Assembly (NCBI GenBank): GCA_964642855.1
Contig: CAZXSK010000078.1
Span: 1-15,642, forward strand
Length of the DNA: 15,642 nucleotides
Source: CAZXSK01 sp964642855
GTDB taxonomy: Bacteria; Planctomycetota; Phycisphaerae; SM23-33
Direction: 5' to 3'
Part shown: in pieces, positions 8,158 to 13,969 of the stretch
Position numbering within the stretch: the stretch's first letter is position 1
Layout: each line of letters begins with the position of its first letter
Position numbers and translations under genes: made by a program
Notes under the pieces: generated by a model
Database searches by the model: none
Told to the model about the DNA's origin: nothing
The model's input: the letters and a program-made list of their open reading frames with translations, nothing else

Positions 8158-8185
8158 ATTCTACCCCGAAATGCGGATCTGACAA
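8158..8185 (-). promoter_or_regulatory. Sigma-70-type promoter of the PEP-CTERM gene
   Basis: Minus-strand TTGTCA (8180-8185), 16-base spacer, TAGAAT (8158-8163). Both hexamers are five-of-six matches. The predicted start near 8151 gives a leader of about 100 bases. It lies between the stop of the NifA-like gene and this gene, so the two can be transcribed separately. Confidence 0.65.
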
Positions 8186-8226
8186 GTCGAGAAATATCAA
8201 AGTTCCGCCGGGCACAATGCTCCGGC

Positions 8227-9810
8227 TCATCGCCGGGCGTACCGTTCCCAGTCGATCTCGAGTTTTTTGACCTTGTAGCGGACGATCCGCGGGGTGCTGC
8301 CCAGCTCCCGGGCAGCCTCGGCCATGTTGCCTTCCGTGCGCTTCAGCGCGTCGACGATGATGTCCCGCTCGAACAGGTCCACGCGTTCCTGAAGTGTGCC
8401 CGTGCCCATTGTGTCCGACGCGTCGGAGGTCTGCAGGCTGGGGGGCAGGTGGTGGCCATGGATCACGCCATCGGTGCTCAGAAGAACGGCGCGTTCGATG
8501 CAGTTCTCCAGTTCGCGAACGTTGCCCGGCCAGTGATAGGCGAACATCATGTTGATCGCGGGGGTGGAGATCCGCCTTACGTCCTTGCTCATCTGGGTGG
8601 CGTAGCGGTCGACGAAGTGGTCGGCCAGCAGCAGGATGTCGTCCTTGCGGTCCCGCAGCGGGGGCAACACCACCGGGAACACGTTGATGCGGTAATAGAG
8701 GTCCTGGCGGAACTGGCCACGGTCGACGAGCTCTTCGAGGTCGCGGTTGGTCGCGCAGATGATCCGCACGTTCGCGCGGTGGGTCTCGTTGCTGCCCACG
8801 CGCTGATACTCCCGCTCCTGCAGCACCCGCAACAGCTTGACCTGCGTCATCGGCGAGAAGTCGCCGATCTCGTCGAGAAACAGCGTGCCGCCCTGGGCGT
8901 CTTCGATGCGTCCCTTGCGCTGCTGAACCGCGCCGGTGAACGCGCCCTTCTCGTGGCCGAACAACTCGCTTTCCAGCAGGTTCTCGTTCAGCGCTGCGCA
9001 GTTGACCTTCACGAACGGCCCGCCGTGCCGGGGGCTGGAGTAATGAATCGCGTGGGCGACGAGTTCCTTGCCCGTTCCGCTTTCGCCACGGACGAGCACT
9101 GTCGTGTCGCTGGCCGCGACCTGGTGGATCGCCCGATAGACAGCCCGCATCGCTCCCGAGTTGCCGATGATGTTCTCGGGCCGGAAGCGGTCCTCCAGTT
9201 CGTTGCGGAGTCGCAGGTTCTCCTCTTCAAGCTTCTGGCGTTCCATTGCTGCGGCGCGCCGGCTCTTGACATCGTGTGCGATCAGCCCGGCGACGATCGT
9301 CAGCAGCCGGACGTCCTCATCGAGCGAGATGGCCTCTTCGAACAGTCGATCGGCTGAGAGGGCACCCACGACCTCCTGGCCGATGGCGATGGGCACGCAG
9401 ATGAACGAGATTTCCTGTTTGGCGATCTTGCTACGCTGATGGAGTCGGTCGAGGAACATCGGTTCCTGAGAGACCTTCGGCACCACGGCCGGGCGCCCTG
9501 TTTCCACGACGCGCCCGGTAATGCCCTCCCCAAGCTCGTACCGAACGGCCTTTCGCTGGGCGTCGGAAAGGTTGTGGGCCACCTCGATCAGCAACTGGCT
9601 GCGGTCGGGGTTGAGCAGCATGATCGTACCGCGGCTCATGCCCAAGCGGTCTTCGAGCACATCGAGCACTTCCGAGAGCATCTCCCGCTGGGCCGAACCG
9701 GCCGTGAGGATCTGGCTGATCGAGTGCAGCGCATCGAGCTCGCGCGCATGTCTTTCTGCGAGGCTGAGTCTTTCTTCGAGGTTGCCTGCGAAGGAAGTTT
9801 GATCGGTCAA
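8227..9810 (-). CDS. NifA-like sigma-54-dependent transcriptional activator (GAF, AAA+, Fis-type HTH)
   Basis: Enhancer-binding protein that would hydrolyse ATP to open sigma-54 promoters. In the 527-residue protein an N-terminal GAF sensor domain occupies about 25-180. The AAA+ domain carries Walker A GESGTGKE (242-249), the sigma-54-contacting GAFTGA loop (289-294), and Walker B GGTLFLDE (307-314). A C-terminal Fis-type helix-turn-helix lies at about 490-517 (TEGNMAEAARELGSTPRIV). This order and the HTH style match NifA. The linker before the HTH lacks the cysteines of oxygen-sensitive proteobacterial NifA. The start is TTG 9808-9810, with CAGGAG (9820-9825) nine bases upstream and the promoter at 9869-9897; the open frame further upstream is not protein-like. 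No nif genes are nearby. The glutamate-synthase-like gene, glnA and sigma-54-like elements suggest control of nitrogen assimilation (inference). The effector of the GAF domain is unknown. Confidence 0.93.
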   Translation of the reverse strand: MTDQTSFAGNLEERLSLAERHARELDALHSISQILTAGSAQREMLSEVLDVLEDRLGMSRGTIMLLNPDRSQLLIEVAHNLSDAQRKAVRYELGEGITGRVVETGRPAVVPKVSQEPMFLDRLHQRSKIAKQEISFICVPIAIGQEVVGALSADRLFEEAISLDEDVRLLTIVAGLIAHDVKSRRAAAMERQKLEEENLRLRNELEDRFRPENIIGNSGAMRAVYRAIHQVAASDTTVLVRGESGTGKELVAHAIHYSSPRHGGPFVKVNCAALNENLLESELFGHEKGAFTGAVQQRKGRIEDAQGGTLFLDEIGDFSPMTQVKLLRVLQEREYQRVGSNETHRANVRIICATNRDLEELVDRGQFRQDLYYRINVFPVVLPPLRDRKDDILLLADHFVDRYATQMSKDVRRISTPAINMMFAYHWPGNVRELENCIERAVLLSTDGVIHGHHLPPSLQTSDASDTMGTGTLQERVDLFERDIIVDALKRTEGNMAEAARELGSTPRIVRYKVKKLEIDWERYARR

Positions 9811-9868
9811 CGCGGAATACTCCTGGCAGAGAAACGAATCGGAATCACGGTATCGGCAAGACAACAAA

Positions 9869-9897
9869 AGTGTAACACAACAAGAAAAGGGTGACAA
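9869..9897 (-). promoter_or_regulatory. Sigma-70-type promoter of the NifA-like gene
   Basis: Minus-strand TTGTCA (9892-9897), 17-base spacer, TACACT (9869-9874). The -35 is five of six, the -10 four of six, and the spacing is ideal. The predicted start near 9862 leaves a leader of about 52 bases to the TTG start, supporting that start. The arms of a 10-bp dyad flank the -35 and the -10. Confidence 0.55.
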
Positions 9898-9908
9898 GCT
9901 TGTTGTGT
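9875..9908. promoter_or_regulatory. Dyad operator candidate spanning the NifA-like promoter
   Basis: ACACAACAAG (9875-9884) and its exact reverse complement CTTGTTGTGT (9899-9908) are separated by 14 bases. One arm touches the -10 and the other lies one base upstream of the -35, so a protein bound here would block RNA polymerase. An overlapping perfect palindrome, ACAAGCTTGT, sits at 9894-9903, and a further ACAACAA copy at 9861-9867. Repression or autoregulation is inferred from geometry. The same sequence could also form an RNA hairpin. Confidence 0.5.
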
Positions 9909-9984
9909 GTTCCGGGAGGCGTGACAGGGATGTGGGTGCACATAAAGCCTTTGAATATAGATACCTGCAGAGTAGTTCTACTTC

Positions 9985-10000
9985 AGGCACGGGACGTGCA
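9985..10000 (+). promoter_or_regulatory. Sigma-54 (-24/-12) promoter candidate facing the outer-membrane protein gene
   Basis: AGGCACGGGACGTGCA matches the consensus TGGCACG-N4-TTGCA at all but two defined positions, with the diagnostic GG (9986-9987) and GC (9998-9999) exactly 12 apart. The predicted start is near 10011, about 440 bases before the ATG of the outer-membrane protein. It lies in the intergenic region of a sigma-54 activator gene. The element also contains the short dyad GCACG-GGA-CGTGC. Confidence 0.5.
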
Positions 10001-10205
10001 TTACTGCATGAGTGGAAATTTGTGCGAGGCGATCCAACGAATTCAGGGTTGAACGTGTCGTCTGTGGTGATAGCATAGCCGCACCGCCACTGGGTATTCA
10101 GCGGTTGCAACGCTGGGTGAATCGCCTGAATTCCTTGCTGAAAGCACTTGGAAATGCCGATGGCTACAGACTAGAGTGGCGGAAACGCAGATACATCGCG
10201 ATATG

Positions 10206-10225
10206 GCATGGAAGCCGCATGGAAG
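10206..10225. repeat. Direct repeat of GCATGGAAG with 11-bp period
   Basis: GCATGGAAG occurs at 10206-10214 and again at 10217-10225, a shift of 11 bases, i.e. one helical turn. A tandem same-face arrangement suits a dimeric DNA-binding activator upstream of the outer-membrane protein gene. The first copy also overlaps a weak sigma-54-like match at 10204-10219 (TGGCAT-N5-CCGCA), so the two explanations compete. Confidence 0.35.
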
Positions 10226-10324
10226 ACGATTCGATCAATCGCCGGCCTTGGCAGGACGCCTCGACCGGTCCTTCCGTACTGGGTTCCCGCTCACAGAGGC
10301 CAATCGCTCGAGATCAGAGGACTT

Positions 10325-10347
10325 ACCGTTCAAGAAAACGGTTGAAC
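10325..10347. repeat. Two overlapping, mutually exclusive inverted repeats in the porin leader
   Basis: ACCGTT (10325-10330) pairs with AACGGT (10337-10342). GTTCAA (10328-10333) pairs with TTGAAC (10342-10347). The two stems share bases and cannot form together. They lie about 105 bases before the outer-membrane protein start. Alternatively, one of them is simply a protein-binding site. Confidence 0.35.
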
Positions 10348-10449
10348 GCGCCGAAAGGCTGAGTGGAAGCTGGCGCGCTTGCTGTAAAGAACGTCAGGCG
10401 GCTGCGGAGGCCGCCGCGGACAGCATGGTATCCACAAGGAGAGAGAAGG

Positions 10450-11502
10450 ATGAGTAGAGCTAAGGGAATTGCAGGTCTGCGGGGTCTGACCCTGACATGC
10501 CTTGCGGCGGCTGTGGTTGTAGCCAGCGTGCCGCTGGTAGCCGGGGCAGCTGACAAGACCGCGACAGACGAGAACTGGTTGACGGCCGTGTCGAAGGAAC
10601 GCGAAGACGTGGTCCGTCAGGACGCCGGGCAAGGCCTGGCCAACAAGGTTGCCTGGGGTGGGTTGTCGCTGAGCGTCGACTTCACCTACGTCACCGACTA
10701 CATGTGGCGGGGCATCAACTTCAGCGAGTACAAGAAGGAAGGTCGCGAAGCGGCCAACTGGCAGTTGGGCGTGGGCTTTGAGATCGACCCCGCCTACCTC
10801 GGCGCGCCGGGCATCGGCGTGTTCGGTGGTGCGTTCTGGTGGGAATGGTATGCCGACCAGGAGAAAGCGGACTTTTCTCCCTGGAGTTCCAGCAACCTGC
10901 AGGAAGTCGACTACCAGGTCTACTGGAAGTACAACTGGGAAGAGATCGGCCTGGGCATCGAAGCCGGGTGGATCGCCTACCACTTCCCACGTCTGCGTGA
11001 CACGGCCGCTCCCGACGCCAGCACCGGCGGCTCGGACGGCGCGTACAACCACGAGGTGTACGTCACGCTGTCTTACGATGACAGCAAGATCTTCGGTCAG
11101 CCGATCCTCAATCCGTACTTCTCGTACTACCTCGAGATTGACGACAACAACTACTCCTACATGGAGTTCGGCGTCAGCCATGAGTTCGCGCTCAAGGACT
11201 GGTGCGGCGAAATGTTCCTCGTCAAGGACATGACGGTCACCCCGTCTGCCGCTCTGGGTGTCGATCACCGTATCTACGACAAGGGTGGATACAGTGGCAG
11301 CAACCAGAAGGGCACGAAGCTGGCCGTGTTGATCTACGGCGTCGAGGTCGGTCTTGATCTCTCCAGCGCCCTGGCCATTCCCGAGGAGTTCGGCTCCTGG
11401 AGCGTTGCTGGCTTCATCAACTACCAGCAGTCGCTGCACGATCGTGGTGCCAACACCAACGATAACCTCTGGGGTGGTGTAACCCTCAGCTGGGGCTTCT
11501 AA
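10450..11502 (+). CDS. Outer-membrane beta-barrel protein, TorF-like putative porin
   Basis: Predicted outer-membrane channel of 350 residues. It has a Sec signal peptide (hydrophobic 13-31, cleavage near VAGA at 33). The mature part has alternating aromatic strands typical of beta-barrels, beginning LSLSVDFTYVTDYMWRG (residue 77 is the Asp of VDF, TDYMWRG at 82-88). The last residue is Phe in GGVTLSWGF, a classic outer-membrane insertion signal. The TDY.(W/F)RG motif near the start of the barrel resembles the TorF-family putative porins. The start ATG 10450 has AAGGAG (10436-10441) eight bases upstream and precedes the signal peptide; the longer frame from 10363 does not look like protein. 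Divergent from the NifA-like activator and downstream of a sigma-54-like element, it may serve uptake under nitrogen limitation (inference). A strong terminator follows. The substrate is unknown. Confidence 0.85.
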   Translation: MSRAKGIAGLRGLTLTCLAAAVVVASVPLVAGAADKTATDENWLTAVSKEREDVVRQDAGQGLANKVAWGGLSLSVDFTYVTDYMWRGINFSEYKKEGREAANWQLGVGFEIDPAYLGAPGIGVFGGAFWWEWYADQEKADFSPWSSSNLQEVDYQVYWKYNWEEIGLGIEAGWIAYHFPRLRDTAAPDASTGGSDGAYNHEVYVTLSYDDSKIFGQPILNPYFSYYLEIDDNNYSYMEFGVSHEFALKDWCGEMFLVKDMTVTPSAALGVDHRIYDKGGYSGSNQKGTKLAVLIYGVEVGLDLSSALAIPEEFGSWSVAGFINYQQSLHDRGANTNDNLWGGVTLSWGF

Positions 11503-11556
11503 AGAAGCTTCGGCAACGCAGTCGGCTTTGGCTGGCTGCACCTTGCATGCAACAAG

Positions 11557-11597
11557 ACCCGTCCGGTTTCCACGCGAAGCCGGGCGGGTTCTCTTTT
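11557..11597 (+). terminator. Rho-independent terminator after the outer-membrane protein gene
   Basis: The 14-base arms 11557-11570 and 11576-11589 (ACCCGTCCGGTTTC against GAAGCCGGGCGGGT, two G-T wobbles) enclose a five-base loop and are followed by TCTCTTTT. It lies 55 bases after the stop codon. Confidence 0.88.
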
Positions 11598-11678
11598 GCG
11601 CCTGCCTCCTTCGCAGCGGTGTGGCCCGCCCCGGCTGGCTCGCCGCGATTCGACCCGCACAGTATAGCGCATGACAAC

Positions 11679-11707
11679 GGCGCCTCGCCCGGGAGGGACG
11701 AGGCGCC
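11679..11707 (-). terminator. Probable terminator of the glutamate-synthase-like gene
   Basis: GGCGCCTCG (11679-11687) pairs perfectly with CGAGGCGCC (11699-11707), with a further CCC/GGG pairing inside a bulged top. It lies 35 bases past the minus-strand stop. The minus-strand tail after the hairpin (TTGTCAT) is a poor T-tract, so termination efficiency is uncertain. Together with the plus-strand terminator at 11557 it separates the two convergent genes. Confidence 0.55.
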
Positions 11708-11741
11708 GCAGTTGGTTGCTGTCTGCCCCAGGCCGGGGCGA

Positions 11742-13379
11742 TCACTTCTTGAGGATGTCCATCGCCTTCTCGTCGTCGGCATCGCAGACGAACGGCAGGC
11801 CGGTGATCTCGGCCGTCTCGCGATTGGCTGCGACCAGGTCGTCGCGCGAGATCTCCGACAGCGAGAACTTCCGCGCTCCGGCGAGGAACTGCTGCACGCC
11901 GCAGCCCAGCTTGTCGGCGTAGCCGTACATTGCGATCGCACCGAACGGAATGTTCTTCATCTCGTCGGCGCCGACCTTGTCCTTGACCATCTCCCAGCCT
12001 GCGAAGATCTCCTCGGGATGGTCGCCGCGATCGGCTACGGTCTTGGGCAGCTTGTCCCAGTGGCCGTTGAGCTTGGCGCGGTTCTCGGGCTGGAACACGC
12101 CCTGGATGTTGCTGCCGAGGTAGCCCGGGATCATCGGTGCCCGCCCCATGCAGATCAGCTTGGTGAACGGGGCACACAATGCCATCGCCTTGAAGAGGTG
12201 GTCTTCGCGTGCGAACCCGCCGGCCAGGGAGATATCCGGCACATTCTTTCCCGCGTCGGCAAGGACCTTGCAGTACTCGTAGGTCTTGGCGTGCAGGTGC
12301 AGGGAGGGTACGCCCCAGTGCTGCATCATGTTCCAGGGGCTCATCCCGGTCCCGCCGCCGGCGCCGTCGATGGTCAGCAGGTCGAGCTTCGCGTCCGAAG
12401 CGCAGCGGATCGCCAGGGCCAGCGCCTCGTTGCCGTACGCGCCGGTCTTGAGGCTGATCCGCTGGAATCCCATCTTGCGGAAGCTCTCGACGGCGTTGAT
12501 GAAGCCTTCGTACACGCCGTCGGTGCTGTCGATGTCGGTTGCGCCCAGTCGGCTGTGACGTGCGAAGGAGTTGATCGAGCCGTCGTTGAACGCCTCGACC
12601 ACGACCGGGTCGTACGGATCGGGGTCGACCACGTAGCCGCGGTCTTTCAGGAACCGGGCGTATTCCAGATCGGTTACCTGGATCTCGCCACCGATGTCCT
12701 TGGCGCCCTGTCCCCACTTGAGTTCGAGGATGACCTTGTCGCCGTACTTGTCGTGGATGTACTGGGCCACGCCATTTCGGGTGTCCTCGACGTTCATCTG
12801 CACGATGACCGCGCCGTAGCCGTCGTAGTAGCGAAGGAATGTGTCGATGCGGCGATCGAGTTCGGGGGCTTCGGTGATCTTTCCGCCTTCGAGCTTCGAC
12901 GAGCGATCCACGCCGACGACGTTTTCGCCAATGACGATCGGGAAGCCACACAGGGCAGCCCCGACTGCGAACGAATCCCAGTACTTGGCTGCGATGAAGG
13001 TCGAGCCCAGCGCGCCGGTCATGATGGGCACGCGGCACTTGGTCTCGACTTCGTTGCCGAAGCTGGTCTCGATGCTGACGTTGGGGAACACGCAGTCGTC
13101 CGGGTCGTGGCTGAGGCCTTCGGTCAGGCCTCTCGATCCGTAGGCGTAGCCGTTGATGCGCAGGGCGTGATAACCTGCGCCTTCCGCTACGATGTGGGAG
13201 GCCCCGGAGGTGCTTTCACCGTAGGCCCGGGGGTAGAGCAGCTTCCTGCCGACCAGCGAGCTCAACCACGTCTCGCATTTGCCGGCACAGTCCGACAGGC
13301 ACAGCGTGCAGAGGCCCGACTCGGCGGGGTTGCCACGGTTGACTGTGCCCAGCGCATCATTGACCTTCTCGTAATGCAC
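11742..13379 (-). CDS. FMN-binding glutamate synthase-like protein with N-terminal four-cysteine cluster
   Basis: Cytoplasmic TIM-barrel protein of 545 residues related to the FMN/synthase domain of glutamate synthase (GOGAT). The core signature is IDGAGGGTGMSPWNMMQHWG (about 337-356), followed by the phosphate-binding type LAGGFAREDHLFKAMALCA (385-403) and the strand before IPGYLG. Before the barrel lies C24-x2-C27-x3-C31-x3-C35, spaced like an iron-sulphur or zinc site. It lacks the N-terminal glutamine amidotransferase domain, the C-terminal beta-helix domain and the three-cysteine 3Fe-4S motif of classical GltB, so it could not by itself release ammonia from glutamine. The GTG start (13377-13379) has AAGGAG six bases upstream. 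Its place beside glnA and a NifA-like activator suggests ammonia assimilation, but the exact reaction and electron donor are not established. A glutamate-synthase-derived methyltransferase-type subunit is an alternative. Confidence 0.85.
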   Translation of the reverse strand: MHYEKVNDALGTVNRGNPAESGLCTLCLSDCAGKCETWLSSLVGRKLLYPRAYGESTSGASHIVAEGAGYHALRINGYAYGSRGLTEGLSHDPDDCVFPNVSIETSFGNEVETKCRVPIMTGALGSTFIAAKYWDSFAVGAALCGFPIVIGENVVGVDRSSKLEGGKITEAPELDRRIDTFLRYYDGYGAVIVQMNVEDTRNGVAQYIHDKYGDKVILELKWGQGAKDIGGEIQVTDLEYARFLKDRGYVVDPDPYDPVVVEAFNDGSINSFARHSRLGATDIDSTDGVYEGFINAVESFRKMGFQRISLKTGAYGNEALALAIRCASDAKLDLLTIDGAGGGTGMSPWNMMQHWGVPSLHLHAKTYEYCKVLADAGKNVPDISLAGGFAREDHLFKAMALCAPFTKLICMGRAPMIPGYLGSNIQGVFQPENRAKLNGHWDKLPKTVADRGDHPEEIFAGWEMVKDKVGADEMKNIPFGAIAMYGYADKLGCGVQQFLAGARKFSLSEISRDDLVAANRETAEITGLPFVCDADDEKAMDILKK

Positions 13380-13691
13380 GGGTATCTCCTTTTCCCTAGG
13401 AAACCAAGGCTGATTGCCCAGCCTCTTTCATGCCGCCCGACCGGCGGCCTATACTTCGTGCAGGGGACGGGGTCGATCGAACGCCGACCCGAGCGGTCCC
13501 GCTTGCTCCGGCAGCAGGCAGACGCCCTGCGCTGCAACCGGTGCGACAGCGATGTGACCACCCTGCGGCCTATTATGAAAGCAAGAATCTTTAATAGTGC
13601 ATTGAAGGCGTGCTTATAGGGCATCGTGGGTGGAACCCGCCGGGTCCGGCGGAGATGCAGGCAATGGGGAAGTGGATGCCGCGACAGAAAC

Positions 13692-13725
13692 GTAGCCTTG
13701 CGGAGCACGAGGCTACAAAGTTGTA
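13692..13725. promoter_or_regulatory. Candidate upstream activator site for the glnA promoter
   Basis: GTAGCCT (13692-13698) and AGGCTAC (13710-13716) form a perfect inverted repeat with an 11-base spacer. They are overlapped by the palindrome TACAA-AG-TTGTA (13714-13725). They lie 80-110 bases upstream of the sigma-54-like element, the usual place for enhancer-binding-protein sites. It does not match the NifA (TGT-N10-ACA) or NtrC consensus, so the assignment rests on symmetry and position. Confidence 0.35.
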
Positions 13726-13803
13726 TGATTGAGGCAGTCTTGCGACATTTCCTTTGTTCGGTAAGAGCTGCTTTGGAAAGGCGTTATGATTTTGAGGTCG
13801 AAG

Positions 13804-13819
13804 TGGCATAGCGTATGCA
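13804..13819 (+). promoter_or_regulatory. Sigma-54 (-24/-12) promoter candidate for glnA
   Basis: TGGCATAGCGTATGCA fits TGGCACG-N4-TTGCA at nine of twelve defined positions, including GG (13805-13806) and GC (13817-13818) exactly 12 apart. The predicted start is near 13830, giving a leader of about 140 bases. Sigma-54 control of glnA is well known in other bacteria, and a sigma-54 activator gene lies about 4 kb away. Confidence 0.55.
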
Positions 13820-13840
13820 CCGCGTAGGGTCAGTTGGGTC

Positions 13841-13922
13841 GCAGGCTTGCGCCTGCTGTCTAGTTTCGAATGGTCCGGGATCCACGATTCTCGGCGTCTC
13901 CGCTCGCGGTAGCGAAGGCGGA
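13841..13922 (+). other. Structured leader of glnA
   Basis: Two hairpins lie in the predicted glnA leader. GCAGGC-TTGC-GCCTGC (13841-13856) is perfect. TCCGC-TCGC-GGTA-GCGA-AG-GCGGA (13899-13922) has nine pairs and a two-base bulge; flanking GATTC (13886-13890) and GAATC (13921-13925) offer an alternative outer pairing. The second ends 32 bases before the Shine-Dalgarno AAGGAG (13955-13960). I do not recognise a known riboswitch class. The first hairpin also overlaps a second, weaker sigma-54-like match. Confidence 0.4.
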
Positions 13923-13969
13923 ATCACACGGGAAAAGGAAACCCACTGTCAGGTAAGGAGCACATTGCG

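Larger units (their letters stand above)
9811..10449. other. 639-base divergent intergenic region without a convincing gene
   Basis: It lies between the NifA-like gene and the outer-membrane protein gene. The open frames inside it have arginine-rich, non-conserved-looking translations and no good ribosome sites, so I do not call them genes. It holds the activator's promoter and dyad (9869-9908), an AT-rich stretch (about 9945-9965), the sigma-54-like element (9985-10000), a phased direct repeat (10206-10225), and small inverted repeats, including CGATT-N5-AATCG at 10227-10241 and two overlapping ones at 10325-10347. The length of leader between the sigma-54-like element and the downstream start (about 440 bases) leaves room for a regulatory RNA. 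Confidence 0.6.
13380..13969. other. 590-base divergent intergenic region without a convincing gene
   Basis: It lies between the glutamate-synthase-like gene and glnA. Short frames inside it have arginine-rich translations and no good ribosome sites. On the side of the minus-strand gene it holds three small inverted repeats: GCCGCC/GGCGGC at 13432-13448, GGGTCG/CGACCC at 13470-13490 and GCAGG/CCTGC at 13514-13530. An AT-rich stretch lies at 13571-13597. On the glnA side there is an inverted repeat and a palindrome (13692-13725), a sigma-54-like element (13804-13819), and leader hairpins (13841-13856 and 13899-13922). I could not find a good promoter for the minus-strand gene. Confidence 0.6.

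Noticed and set aside
8071..9357. 428-codon plus-strand frame opposite the NifA-like gene
   Set aside because: Shadow frame; the minus strand encodes all AAA+ and HTH motifs of a sigma-54 activator.
10079..10100. CGCCACTGGG resembling part of a cobalamin riboswitch
   Set aside because: Only one short box is present; the other conserved boxes in order are missing.
10012..10362. 116-codon open frame in the intergenic region
   Set aside because: No Shine-Dalgarno sequence, arginine-rich atypical composition and no recognisable domain; it overlaps the structured leader.
11547..13619. 690-codon plus-strand frame opposite the glutamate-synthase-like gene
   Set aside because: No ribosome site, runs through a terminator hairpin, and is antisense to a recognisable FMN-barrel protein.
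13836..13850. Second GG-N10-GC match near glnA (GGGTCGCAGGCTTGC)
   Set aside because: Fewer consensus positions than the element at 13804-13819, and most of it belongs to a perfect hairpin that explains it better.
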